This document shows, piece by piece, positions 9,067 through 17,765 of a DNA stretch of 64,000 nucleotides. Numbering within the stretch: the first letter of the stretch is position 1; every line of letters begins with the position of its first letter. The position numbers were made by a program, and so were the translations under genes. The DNA is from Ruminiclostridium josui JCM 17888 (GTDB lineage Bacteria > Bacillota > Clostridia > Acetivibrionales > DSM-1351), in NCBI RefSeq assembly GCF_000526495.1, contig NZ_JAGE01000001.1:186001-250000 (forward strand), written 5' to 3'. The notes beneath the pieces were generated by a model that had not been told where the DNA came from, made no database searches, and saw only the letters and a list, made by a program, of their open reading frames with translations.

Positions 9067-10212
9067 CTATCCTGCCTTACCTCCGTTTTTCAAGTTGTAT
9101 ACAAAAGCAAGTATTTCCGCAACAGCTTGGTATAAATCAGGCGGAATAGCCTGTCCGATGTCTACTGTACTGTACAATGTTCTAGCCAATGGCTTGTTTT
9201 CAACAATCTGTACCTTATTATCAGCGGCTACCTGTTTTATTCTAAGTGCTATATAATCCTGTCCCTTTGCCACTACAAATGGTGCAGCCGCCTTTTCCGC
9301 ATCATACTTTAGCGCTACGGCAAAGTGGGTAGGGTTAGTTATAACCACATCAGCCTTGGGAATATCCTGCATCATTCTTTTCATAGATATCTGACGTTGT
9401 TTCTGCTTGATTTTAGACTTAATCTCAGGATTTCCCTCTGTCTGTTTATATTCTTCTTTAACTTCCTGTTTAGTCATTTTCAGGTTCTTTTCATAATCAT
9501 ATCTTTGATATAGATAATCTGCAAATCCCAAAATCACCATAGCCATACATATTCTTAAAGCCACGGTAAATGCTGCATCAGCTATAAATATCAATATATT
9601 CATCAAATCAGTATCAATCAGGGTTAATACCTGCTCGGTTTTTGATTTGAGATATGAGTATGCTACCCAGCCTACAATTAATATTTTAATAATTGACTTT
9701 AATAATTCTACTACCGACCTTAAAGAAAAAATTCTTTTAAAGCCGCTTAATGGATTTATTCTATCTCCCTTAATTTTCAGGGTTTCCATGGTAAACAGTA
9801 TTCCGACCTGTGCATAATTAACAATCAAGGCCGTTAGGAAAGCCACTAAAAGTAGCGGAAGCACCGTTTTTGCCAAAACCATTAAGACATCAATGAATAG
9901 ATTCGCAAGTATATCAAAATCTATTGCATCATTGACTGTAAGATACTCATTAAATGTCTTCTTCAAATATTGTGTAAGCTGTGCGTAAATTGAACCACCA
10001 AATATCTTTATTGTAACAACCATTACAATAAGAATTAGCGATGCTGTTACTTCTCTACTCTGAAATACTTGTCCCTTTTTCCTTGCATCACTTTTCTTCT
10101 TTGGAGTTGCTTTTTCGGTTTTATCCTCTGCACCACCGGATGCAAAAAGCTGATAATTTAATTCTAGCTTACAATCTGCTTCAAATATATTGTTTGTTAT
10201 GGGGTCTCTCAT
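9067..10212 (-). CDS. flhB: FlhB flagellar export specificity switch
   Basis: FlhB switches export from rod/hook to filament substrates after self-cleavage. The 381-residue protein has four hydrophobic segments in its first half and a cytoplasmic domain with the autocleavage motif in VVITNPTHFAVAL (cut between Asn and Pro). The ATG at 10212 is chosen because GGAGG precedes it by 5 bases; an in-frame TTG four codons upstream uses part of that same site. An extension of about 30 residues precedes the conserved EDKTEKATPKK motif. Confidence 0.95.
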   Translation of the reverse strand: MRDPITNNIFEADCKLELNYQLFASGGAEDKTEKATPKKKSDARKKGQVFQSREVTASLILIVMVVTIKIFGGSIYAQLTQYLKKTFNEYLTVNDAIDFDILANLFIDVLMVLAKTVLPLLLVAFLTALIVNYAQVGILFTMETLKIKGDRINPLSGFKRIFSLRSVVELLKSIIKILIVGWVAYSYLKSKTEQVLTLIDTDLMNILIFIADAAFTVALRICMAMVILGFADYLYQRYDYEKNLKMTKQEVKEEYKQTEGNPEIKSKIKQKQRQISMKRMMQDIPKADVVITNPTHFAVALKYDAEKAAAPFVVAKGQDYIALRIKQVAADNKVQIVENKPLARTLYSTVDIGQAIPPDLYQAVAEILAFVYNLKNGGKAG

Positions 10213-10242
10213 TCCATCCTCCAATTGGCAACGAATAAATAT

Positions 10243-11040
10243 TTATGTTTTCAAGGAATTCCCCATATCCTCAAGGAACTTGAATATCTGTGTATTCATG
10301 TCATCTGTAATAACTGTCACTATATATACAAAAGCAGGTATTGTTACCATAACAATAAGTATACCCAAAAATATTTTCAAAGGCATACCGAGTATAAATA
10401 CATTCATTTGAGGTATAGTCTTTGATATAATTCCCAAAACTACATCAGCAATAAATATTGCAGCTACTACAGGAGCGGCTATTTTAAAACCCATACTGAA
10501 TACTCCTGCTATAATGCCTATTACATCATCTGTAAGCTTAGGACCGATTACACCGCTTCCTAATGGAACAATCTGAAAACTCTCATATAATGCCTTAATC
10601 AGCATATGGTGTCCATTAGTAACCAAAAAAATAATCATTGCCAATATAAAATAAAGATTTGCAGTAATAGGAATTTGTATATTTGACATTGGATCAAATA
10701 CATTTACCATTCCAAATCCAATCTGCATGTCAATAATCTGTCCCGCCAGATATATACATGTAAATACCGCATAAGCTACAAATCCAATTACTATACCTAC
10801 TAAAAATTCTTTTAATATATATAAAGCAAAAATCAAAAAATTATCAGTATTAATTACATGGTCCACCCTTATTACACTAGACGCTAAAATAGCAGTTATA
10901 AAGGCAAATCCAACTTTATAGTATACAGGAATGTTCCTTCTTCCAAAAATGGGAGCTGTTACAAACAACCCTGTCATCCTTACAAATATAAGTAGAAATA
11001 GTTCTACACTATTAAGCAATATACCAAAAGGTATCTGCAA
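10243..11040 (-). CDS. fliR: FliR flagellar export gate protein
   Basis: FliR forms the export-gate core with FliP and FliQ. The product has about six hydrophobic segments and the FliR/YscT segments RMTGLFVTAPIFGRRNIP and LAGQIIDMQIGFGMVNV. The start is uncertain: the only Shine-Dalgarno (TGGGAG) directly abuts a TTG at 11049, so I prefer the TTG three codons on (11040), which leaves nine bases of spacing. The length is 265-268 aa, normal for the family. fliQ ends just upstream. Confidence 0.94.
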   Translation of the reverse strand: MQIPFGILLNSVELFLLIFVRMTGLFVTAPIFGRRNIPVYYKVGFAFITAILASSVIRVDHVINTDNFLIFALYILKEFLVGIVIGFVAYAVFTCIYLAGQIIDMQIGFGMVNVFDPMSNIQIPITANLYFILAMIIFLVTNGHHMLIKALYESFQIVPLGSGVIGPKLTDDVIGIIAGVFSMGFKIAAPVVAAIFIADVVLGIISKTIPQMNVFILGMPLKIFLGILIVMVTIPAFVYIVTVITDDMNTQIFKFLEDMGNSLKT

Positions 11041-11057
11041 TGATCTCAACTCCCAAA

Positions 11058-11327
11058 TTATTTTATAAACTGATTAATGTTTATAAATATATTCTGTGTA
11101 TATTCTATCAGTACTCTCAACATCCATGAACCAAAAAGTGCTATGGCTGCTACAACCGATAAAATTTTCGGAACAAAAGTCAAAGTCTGCTCCTGAATCT
11201 GTGTAGTTGCCTGAAAAATACTTATTACCAAACCGACAACCATACTGATTAACAGAATAGGTGCGGATACATACAATATTACTTTTAAAGCTTCTTGTGC
11301 GATGTTTATAATGCTGCTCTCGTCCAT
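11058..11327 (-). CDS. fliQ: FliQ flagellar export gate protein
   Basis: FliQ is the small two-helix export-gate subunit. The 89 residues contain two long hydrophobic segments (about 15-40 and 52-78) around the ISIFQATTQIQEQTLTFVPK loop that marks the FliQ/SpaQ family. It sits between fliP and fliR, the constant order in flagellar and type III secretion loci. Confidence 0.96.
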   Translation of the reverse strand: MDESSIINIAQEALKVILYVSAPILLISMVVGLVISIFQATTQIQEQTLTFVPKILSVVAAIALFGSWMLRVLIEYTQNIFININQFIK

Positions 11328-11401
11328 TGAGAATCCACCCCTCTATACACTAACGTAAAACTATTACTCAATATACAAACCAACTTTGTCCACCCGGTTT
11401 C

Positions 11402-12202
11402 TCACCGGGCAAAACTAGTAATAATTGATTGTGTAAGCATAGACCATCCGTCCACCAGCACAAAAAGTAATATCTTAAAAGGCAATGAAATCATAATTGG
11501 AGGAAGCATCATCATACCCATTGCCATCAATGAACTTGAAACAACCATATCAATTATTAAAAATGGAAGAAATATCAAAAATCCAAATTTAAATGCTACT
11601 GTAAGTTCACTAATTAAGAAGGCCGGAGCAACTACTTTAAGCGACAGTTTTGAAGCATCTTGAACCTTTACAGGGTCCTTCTGACCTCCAAGAGTCATAA
11701 ATAATTCTAAATCCTTTTCCCTTTTATTGCTGAATATCTGCTTAACCATCCAGGTTTTAATGCTTTGAGAGCTTTTATCTATTGCCTGCTGCTGTGTAAT
11801 TTTCCCTTGGGTATATGGCTGAAATGCATTGTCATTGATATCAGACAATACGGGACTCATAACAAACAGTGTAATAAATAAAGCTAAACCTATTAATACC
11901 TGATTAGGCGGCATCTGCTGTGTTCCAAGAGCATTTCTCAAAAATGACAGAATAATTATTATTCTGGTAAATCCTGTCATCATAATTAATATTGAAGGAG
12001 CAATTGCCAGAACCGTTAATGTTAATAAAAGCTGTATACTCGAAGAAACCTCTTTAGGGTCACTGGATGCACCTATATTTATACCATCTTTAGTAACAGA
12101 TACTGTTGGTTCAGCAAGGGCCTGTCCGCCCATTAAGCAAAAAATAACAACCAGAATTCCGGTAAATACTATTAACCTTTTAAATTTCTTCTTTTTATCC
12201 AT
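11402..12202 (-). CDS. fliP: FliP flagellar export gate protein
   Basis: FliP is the main pore-forming export-gate subunit. The 266-residue product starts with a basic, hydrophobic signal sequence (about 1-31) and has four further hydrophobic segments. Recognisable segments are MMTGFTRIIIILSFLRNALG, TQQMPPNQVLIGLALFIT and the C-terminal LMAMGMMMLPP. The ATG follows GGAGAG. It overlaps the fliO stop by 8 bases, so translation is likely coupled. Confidence 0.96.
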   Translation of the reverse strand: MDKKKKFKRLIVFTGILVVIFCLMGGQALAEPTVSVTKDGINIGASSDPKEVSSSIQLLLTLTVLAIAPSILIMMTGFTRIIIILSFLRNALGTQQMPPNQVLIGLALFITLFVMSPVLSDINDNAFQPYTQGKITQQQAIDKSSQSIKTWMVKQIFSNKREKDLELFMTLGGQKDPVKVQDASKLSLKVVAPAFLISELTVAFKFGFLIFLPFLIIDMVVSSSLMAMGMMMLPPIMISLPFKILLFVLVDGWSMLTQSIITSFAR

Positions 12203-12662
12203 TTTCTCTCCGATGATTATTCATACTATTTGACAGGTTTTTTAGCTTTTCTAAATTACTCCTGAATACCGCATTATTTTCGCTTTCATTTTCATGTTGC
12301 GAAGGTTCAGAAACTTTTTCTTTAGTCTTTGCACCAAAAGTTAACCCGTTAGTATACTTTTTCAGTATTGATTTAAAATCAACAACCTCTGAAATTGGAT
12401 TTTTTATTTCTTGCTCCTGATAATCATTGATACTCACCTTTGATAAAAATTCAACATTTTTATTTGAAGCTGCTACAAGAAAAAATTCATTAGCAACTTT
12501 AACAAGGTGAATCCTGTTATTGATACCAAGGTTAAGTGTCTCAATAATCTGCATGTAATTTCCTTTAAGTATTTTCTTGGACTTATATGCCAAATACCTT
12601 GTAGTCAGAAGCAATAGAACCATAACTACTATAAAAGCCAGTATAACATTAACCACGGTCAT
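12195..12662 (-). CDS. fliO: FliO-type flagellar biosynthesis protein
   Basis: FliO stabilises FliP during export-gate assembly. The 155-residue protein has one N-terminal membrane segment (about 4-24), a short basic stretch (YLAYKSKKILKG), the FliO core with NLGINNRIHLVKVANEFFLVAAS, and a low-complexity charged tail. Sequence conservation in this family is weak; size, topology and position before fliP support the call. The GAGGAG site is 14 bases from the ATG, an unusually long gap. Confidence 0.88.
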   Translation of the reverse strand: MTVVNVILAFIVVMVLLLLTTRYLAYKSKKILKGNYMQIIETLNLGINNRIHLVKVANEFFLVAASNKNVEFLSKVSINDYQEQEIKNPISEVVDFKSILKKYTNGLTFGAKTKEKVSEPSQHENESENNAVFRSNLEKLKNLSNSMNNHRRENG

Positions 12663-12743
12663 AATAATTCATTAAGCTCCTCTTGTAATTTTTGTATGAA
12701 AACTTACATGCTTTCTAATTCAGACTAACTCATCCATTATAAA

Positions 12744-12828
12744 ATATCCTGCTGTTATCAGTAAAAGTTGTATGGCAATAGAAGCAAATTTCTTTAACAT
12801 ACAACTTTCTCAGCACTCAGCAGGATAT
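12744..12828 (-). other. Two-tier stem-loop between cheY and fliO
   Basis: An 85-base region in the 190-bp gap between cheY and fliO folds as nested inverted repeats. The outer arms (12744-12754 and 12818-12828) are 11 perfectly paired bases, ATATCCTGCTG and its complement. The inner arms (12764-12774 and 12798-12808) are another 11 perfect pairs, AAAGTTGTATG and its complement. They are separated by a symmetric 9/9 internal loop and capped by a 23-base loop. On the operon's strand the outer stem is followed by ATTTTATAA, a weak U tract, so it may act as an attenuator or as an mRNA processing/stability stem. Confidence 0.6.
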
Positions 12829-12852
12829 CACAATATAAAGCCTGTTTTTTTA

Positions 12853-13215
12853 TTAACCAATAACTTTTTTTACTGCTTCAACAACACGGTCTGCTTGGAA
12901 TGGTTTAACTATAAAATCCCTAGCACCTGCTTGAATTGACTCAATAACCATAGCCTGCTGTCCCATAGCTGAGCACATAATAATTTTGGCATCACTATGT
13001 ATTTTTTTAATCTCTCTAACTGCTGTTACACCATCCATTTCAGGCATAGTGATATCCATTATTACTAAATCAGGAGTAAGTTCCTTATATTTTTCGATTG
13101 CCTTTAACCCATTGTCAACATCAGCAGCTATTTCATAACCATTTTTTGATAAAATATCTTTAATCATCATCCTCATAAATGCTGCATCGTCAACAATTAA
13201 AATACTCTTCCCCAT
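12853..13215 (-). CDS. cheY: CheY response regulator of flagellar rotation
   Basis: A stand-alone receiver domain of 120 residues with the acidic pair D9/D10, phospho-acceptor D54 (VIMDITMPEMDG), the conserved Thr/Ser region (MCSAMG) and the Lys in FIVKPFQ. Phosphorylated by CheA, it binds FliM and FliY. The ATG at 13215 (MGKSIL) follows AAGGAG by about 9 bases; a TTG two codons upstream overlaps that spacing. It lies directly behind fliY as in Bacillus. Confidence 0.95.
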   Translation of the reverse strand: MGKSILIVDDAAFMRMMIKDILSKNGYEIAADVDNGLKAIEKYKELTPDLVIMDITMPEMDGVTAVREIKKIHSDAKIIMCSAMGQQAMVIESIQAGARDFIVKPFQADRVVEAVKKVIG

Positions 13216-13251
13216 AACCAATCTCTCCTTAACAATTTGTTGATTTTATAA

Positions 13252-14478
13252 CTATAATCGTTTTGATGGATGAATTATATCTGTAATCCTTACACCAAAG
13301 CTTTCATCAATAACAACAACTTCTCCTTTGGCAATAGCTTTTCCGTTGACTAATATGTCTACGGGGTCACCTGCCAGTTTATCGAGTTCAATTACTGAAC
13401 CCGCTCCAAACTCAAGTATATCTTTAATCAATTTTTGAGTTCGTCCTAGTTCAACTGTTACTTGCAGAGGTAAGTCCATAATAAGACTTATGTTCTTTTT
13501 CTCTGTTGCTGAAAGCCCATCATCAAAAGCCTGAAACTGCACAGGCTGAACATTTACAGGACTCTTTTGCCTTTGAGGCTCCTGATAACCTCCGTCAAAA
13601 CCAAAGTTTGGCATTGCCTGCTGCATCATTGGCTGTGGCGTTTGCTGCTGCATCATCGGTTGTGACATTTGTGGCTGCATTACCGATTGTACAGGTGGCT
13701 CAATATATGAATTCTGATTACTGAACGAAGGAGCTTGCTGTGGTGGAACAGGTGTATTCTGAGGTTCAGGTATTGAAGCATCCTTTTTATCTTCTGTTGA
13801 ATTCAGTAATGATGATACAAGTTCTTTGGCAAACTTAATTGGAAGTAACTGCATTATTTCGCTATCAATTAAGTTTCCAACAACCATTTTAAATGCTATT
13901 TTAACCAATTGCTCGTTTGGCTTAAAATCACCATATGGATCACTGCTATCAAAACTTATTGTATAAGCCTTTGGTGGTGAAATATCAATCCTCTTAGAAA
14001 ACATGGACGACATAGATGTCGCTGAGGAGCCAATCATTTGATTCATGGCTTCACTGATCGCACTTAAATGAAGATCAGTCAAATCACCGTCTATTTTAAC
14101 ACCTTCTCCTCCCATCATTAAATCAGTAATGATTTTAACATCATCCTGCTTTAAGATTAAAAGATTAGAACCAACCAATCCGTCTGTATATTCTACTTTT
14201 ACAGCAACATACTGAGAAGAATAGCTCTTTGATAACTCCTCCCAAGTAGATAGTGTTACATTTGGAGTAGTTATTGTTACCTTCTGGGATAATAAAGTAA
14301 ATAAAGTTGTTGCAGAAGTACCCATACTTATATTACCAATTTCACCCAGTGCATCAATTTCCTGTGATGTTAAAGTATCATTTGTACTATTGCTGCCTGT
14401 TGCATCGTCTGGTTCTTCTGAAGAGGAAGTACCATTCAATAGTGCATCTATTTCTGCTTGTGTGAGCATATCCCCCAT
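13252..14478 (-). CDS. fliY: FliY flagellar switch protein with CheY-P phosphatase domain
   Basis: FliY combines a CheC-like phosphatase and a FliN-type C-ring domain. The order in the 408 residues is: N-terminal CheY-binding peptide (MLTQAEIDALLNG), CheC-like region with EIGNISMGTSATTLF (first site) and ISEAMNQMIGSSATSM (second site), a Gln/Pro/Met-rich linker (about 225-300), and a C-terminal SpoA domain (MDLPLQVTVELGRTQKLIKD). No separate fliN is present, so FliY supplies that function. Its ATG overlaps the fliM stop (TAATG). Confidence 0.96.
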   Translation of the reverse strand: MGDMLTQAEIDALLNGTSSSEEPDDATGSNSTNDTLTSQEIDALGEIGNISMGTSATTLFTLLSQKVTITTPNVTLSTWEELSKSYSSQYVAVKVEYTDGLVGSNLLILKQDDVKIITDLMMGGEGVKIDGDLTDLHLSAISEAMNQMIGSSATSMSSMFSKRIDISPPKAYTISFDSSDPYGDFKPNEQLVKIAFKMVVGNLIDSEIMQLLPIKFAKELVSSLLNSTEDKKDASIPEPQNTPVPPQQAPSFSNQNSYIEPPVQSVMQPQMSQPMMQQQTPQPMMQQAMPNFGFDGGYQEPQRQKSPVNVQPVQFQAFDDGLSATEKKNISLIMDLPLQVTVELGRTQKLIKDILEFGAGSVIELDKLAGDPVDILVNGKAIAKGEVVVIDESFGVRITDIIHPSKRL

Positions 14479-15464
14479 TAATCTTCCTCCCTTCTAAGAA
14501 CTTCAGTAATTTTAACTGCTACTTTATTCTTCTTTACACCTGGTTTAGCATTAAATTTAGGTAAATCACCTACAAGTATTTCAAGGTCCCCATTAACATT
14601 TGTATCAAGAGGCAAAACATCTCCGCTTTGCAAATCAAGAAACTCGCTTATGCTTATGGAAGTCCTTCCTAATACTGCCCTAACCGGAACATACGTATGT
14701 TCAATCTTAAACTCAATATCAGATTTATTATGCTCAACTTTTTCATTCTCAACATTGGTAAACCAAAGTTTTGTACTGAGTTTAGGCATTATAGGTTCAA
14801 CTGTCATATGCGGAATACAAATGTTAATCATACCCTTTACTTCCCCTACTACAACATTCAATGTAATCAAAGCAACCATTTCATTTGGATGGATTATCTG
14901 TGCAAACTGTGCATTTGTCTCAATTTTTTCAAGTCTTGGTTTTATGGCAATTATGCTCTCCCAAGGCTCTCTCATTAAATTGAGCATCTGAATGATAATC
15001 CTTTCTATAATAGCTAATTCTATTTCTGTAAATGAACGTATACGTTCCATTGATGCACCCCTGCCCCCAAGAATTCTATCAATAAGAGCATATGCAATGC
15101 TAGGGTCCATTTCAAATATAACAGAACCATTTAATGGAGTAAAATCAACAATAGCAAGAATTATCGGGTTAGCCAAAGAATTACTGAATTCACTGTATTG
15201 CAAGGCATCCACCGACAAAACATCTACCTGTACCAATGATCTTAAATATCCCGATAAAAACGACTGAACGAGTCGTGCATAGTTTTCATTGATAAATTGC
15301 AATGTTCTTTTATGATCATTTGCAAACTTAGGCGGTTTTTTAAAGTCATGAATTTTAACTTTCTTCTCAGTTTTTGTTGATTGAATTTGCTGAACATCTA
15401 TATCGCCTGTTGTTAAAGCCTTTAACAGCTCATCAATCTCATTTTGAGAAAGTATATCACCCAC
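14478..15464 (-). CDS. fliM: FliM flagellar switch protein
   Basis: FliM is the C-ring subunit that binds CheY-P. The 328-residue product starts with the CheY-binding helix ILSQNEIDELLKAL, continues with the middle CheC-like domain (IDRILGGRGASMERIRSFTEIE) and ends with a SpoA domain (VRAVLGRTSISISEFLDLQSG). The start is GTG at 15464 behind a GGGGGGTGAG site. It overlaps fliY by one base. Confidence 0.97.
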   Translation of the reverse strand: MGDILSQNEIDELLKALTTGDIDVQQIQSTKTEKKVKIHDFKKPPKFANDHKRTLQFINENYARLVQSFLSGYLRSLVQVDVLSVDALQYSEFSNSLANPIILAIVDFTPLNGSVIFEMDPSIAYALIDRILGGRGASMERIRSFTEIELAIIERIIIQMLNLMREPWESIIAIKPRLEKIETNAQFAQIIHPNEMVALITLNVVVGEVKGMINICIPHMTVEPIMPKLSTKLWFTNVENEKVEHNKSDIEFKIEHTYVPVRAVLGRTSISISEFLDLQSGDVLPLDTNVNGDLEILVGDLPKFNAKPGVKKNKVAVKITEVLRREED

Positions 15465-15476
15465 AAGCTCACCCCC

Positions 15477-15986
15477 CTATTGATATAACATGTAGTCGAA
15501 TACCAATGCGTGAACTAGAGGATTTGACTTCTTTTCGTTTTTTGTAAGTATTTCATTTATCTTTTTTGTGAGATAATCAGAGGCTTTATTACTAGCATCC
15601 ACCTGACTTATATCTTCAAGAGTCTGCCCCTTAAAGTATGTTCCTATGGCATCATTAATCTCACCTGAATAGAAATCAATCTTGGCTGCTACTTCTTCTT
15701 CCTTCATGTCATCGACTTCTTTAAAATACTTAAGACTGGCAGTAACCGAAACAACTGCAATTTGCTTGTCATTGGTCTTTTTAAGGTTAAAGTTTTTATT
15801 TTCAAAAAGTTTCTTTACAGCAAGATCACTATCGGACGGTACCTTATCGGTTACAACAACAACTTCCTTATCTGATCCGGAATCGTTGTTTCCAAAAAAG
15901 AAAAACCCTATTGCAAGGAAAGCAAGTGTAATCGATAGAAAAGCTACAATCACCAATAAAATAAAATAGCTGCTTTTTCCCTCCAA
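15477..15986 (-). CDS. fliL: FliL basal body-associated protein
   Basis: FliL surrounds the stator and supports motor torque. The 169-residue product has a short N-terminus, one membrane segment (about 7-31), then a periplasmic-type domain ending in the family's C-terminal LVHALVFDYMLYQ. The start is TTG at 15986 behind GGGGGA. The gene lies between flbD and fliM. Together with flbD it is now separated from flgE by an IS element. Confidence 0.9.
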   Translation of the reverse strand: MEGKSSYFILLVIVAFLSITLAFLAIGFFFFGNNDSGSDKEVVVVTDKVPSDSDLAVKKLFENKNFNLKKTNDKQIAVVSVTASLKYFKEVDDMKEEEVAAKIDFYSGEINDAIGTYFKGQTLEDISQVDASNKASDYLTKKINEILTKNEKKSNPLVHALVFDYMLYQ

Positions 15987-16093
15987 ATTTATTTCCCCCT
16001 TTAAGCTTATGTATCCAGCAAATAATTACATTAGCATATTAAATATAAATTCATTATTTATTAAGGTTTATCTTATTATCTAGAACTTCAAGA

Positions 16094-16294
16094 CTAATTA
16101 TTATTAGCGTATTTCAAAATACCAGCTTTAAATTTCGTTACCTTTTCAACAATCTCATCAACGCTCTCACAAACTACATATTTTTTACCGTTTGTAAGTG
16201 TTATAACAGTATCTGGTGTACTCTCAAAACACTCTATTAAATCGCTGTTTAAGACAAATGACATCTTGTTTAACTTGGTTAATCTTATTATAAT
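16094..16294 (-). CDS. flbD: FlbD/SwrD flagellar protein, start disturbed by IS insertion
   Basis: FlbD (SwrD in Bacillus, needed for full motor power) is a 60-70 residue protein. The core here matches it: IRLTKLN, then FVLNSDLIECFESTPDTVIT, then TNGKKYVV. Aligned to the family's usual Met-Ile-x-(L/V)-T-x-L-N start, the initiator falls on ATA at 16291, or ATT at 16294, neither an ordinary start. GGAG lies 7 bases before the ATT. The next ATG (16264) would lose about ten conserved residues. The frame runs upstream without a stop to a GTG at 16366 that lies inside the inverted repeat of the IS30 element, where no ribosome site is visible; an in-frame TTG lies at 16315. I give the ATT as left-most plausible start. 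Confidence 0.75.
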   Translation of the reverse strand: MIIRLTKLNKMSFVLNSDLIECFESTPDTVITLTNGKKYVVCESVDEIVEKVTKFKAGILKYANNN

Positions 16295-16328
16295 ATTTTT
16301 GCTCCAAAAACACAATAGATAAATCTCA

Positions 16329-16341
16329 ACAAATTTACAAA
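16329..16341. repeat. Target-site duplication, left copy
   Basis: The 13 bases ACAAATTTACAAA occur here and again at 18016-18028, directly outside the two ends of the IS30-family element, in the same orientation. The bases flanking each copy differ, so the match is exactly 13. Removing the element plus one copy restores a continuous flgE-flbD spacer. Confidence 0.85.
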
Positions 16342-16463
16342 TGTTGAATGAAAAAGTAAATTCCACTTTTAAAAAGTTAGAGTAGAATTTAGTCTTACGT
16401 AAATTCCACTACTTCATGTATAATTAATTTTGGTTTCCCAATCCGCAGTGAAAGGAGTTAATT

Positions 16464-17765
16464 ATGTCTAATTTAATACCAGGAAACCAAAAACATCTCA
16501 CCCTTGATAATAGGATTTTTATTGAAAAATCACTAGACAACAATTTACCTTTTAAAGTGATTGCGAAATATTTGTGCAAAGACCCTACTACTGTTTCAAA
16601 GGAAGTCAAGAAACACCGTTCTCTTACTTCTAGAAACAATTTTGTATCCCATAATCATTGTGTTCATCGTGGTAAATGTGGCCTTACAAATGTCTGCAAA
16701 CGTACTGTTGCTTGTAAGAAGCAATGCAGAACATGTAATGCTTGTAATACCCATTGTGACCAGTTTAAAAATGAAATATGCAGTAAAGTATTAAAGGCTC
16801 CTTTTGTTTGTAACGGTTGTTCTAAAAAAGCTGGATGCAGGCTTGATAAATATTTCTACAAAGCAACTCAGGCTAATCGTCAATATAAGACTATCCTTGT
16901 TGAATCTAGAAATGGAATCAATATATCTGAAGATTCACTTAATCAGATGGATGCAATTGTCACACCTTTAATTTTGCAGGGGCAGACTCCGTACCAAATA
17001 CTTAAAAATCATCCCGAAATAAAATGTTCTGAAAAAACAATTTATAATTATATTGCATCTGGTGTGTTATCTGTGAAAAACATTGATCTCCCCAGAAAAG
17101 TAAAGTATAAGCCTCGCAAACAAGACAGACCAAAAGCCAAAGATACAGGGATTTTTGAAGGACGAACTTATAATGATTTCATGAAATATATGGAAGCCCA
17201 TCCAGAGACGAATGTTGTTGAAATGGATACAGTAGTCGGTTGTGAGGGTAGCCGAAAAGTACTACTTACATTATTCTTTCGCAGCTGCAAATTGATGTTA
17301 ATTTATCTATTGCCAGATAAGACAGCAACTTCTGTTAAAAAAACATTTGACCATCTGGAAGAAAAAATGTCTCCTATCGGCTTCTACAACACATTTCCAG
17401 TTATTTTAACAGACAGAGGTACGGAATTTTCAAACCCAGAAGGACTGGAATGTGGGATTGATAATACCATACGCACATCCATATTTTTTTGTGATCCTAT
17501 GGCTTCGTGGCAAAAACCAGGTATAGAAAAGAACCACGAATATATACGTTCTGTTCTTCCCAAAGGCTCATCCTTTGATAAACTGACGCAATGGGATGTA
17601 ACAAGACTTGCAAATCATATTAACAGTACAGCAAGAGCCAGTCTAAATGGTAGAACCCCATTAGAACTGGCTCAATTGCTACTGGAAAAACATGCATTAA
17701 ATGCATTCGGACTAAGAGAGATATCCTGCGACGATATCATCCTAAAACCAAAACTGCTGAAATAG
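16464..17765 (+). CDS. IS30-family transposase
   Basis: The 433-residue transposase starts at an ATG behind GAAAGGAG. It has an N-terminal helix-turn-helix (NRIFIEKSLDNNLPFKVIAK), a Cys-rich insert with more than a dozen Cys between about residues 65 and 130, a second DNA-binding region (LILQGQTPYQILKNHPEI), and a C-terminal DDE integrase core: Asp in VVEMDTVVG, Asp in VILTDRGTEFSNPEG and Glu in PGIEKNHEYIR. All three catalytic residues are present, and no frameshift or stop is seen, so it may be active. The Cys-rich insert could bind zinc (inference). Confidence 0.93.
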   Translation: MSNLIPGNQKHLTLDNRIFIEKSLDNNLPFKVIAKYLCKDPTTVSKEVKKHRSLTSRNNFVSHNHCVHRGKCGLTNVCKRTVACKKQCRTCNACNTHCDQFKNEICSKVLKAPFVCNGCSKKAGCRLDKYFYKATQANRQYKTILVESRNGINISEDSLNQMDAIVTPLILQGQTPYQILKNHPEIKCSEKTIYNYIASGVLSVKNIDLPRKVKYKPRKQDRPKAKDTGIFEGRTYNDFMKYMEAHPETNVVEMDTVVGCEGSRKVLLTLFFRSCKLMLIYLLPDKTATSVKKTFDHLEEKMSPIGFYNTFPVILTDRGTEFSNPEGLECGIDNTIRTSIFFCDPMASWQKPGIEKNHEYIRSVLPKGSSFDKLTQWDVTRLANHINSTARASLNGRTPLELAQLLLEKHALNAFGLREISCDDIILKPKLLK

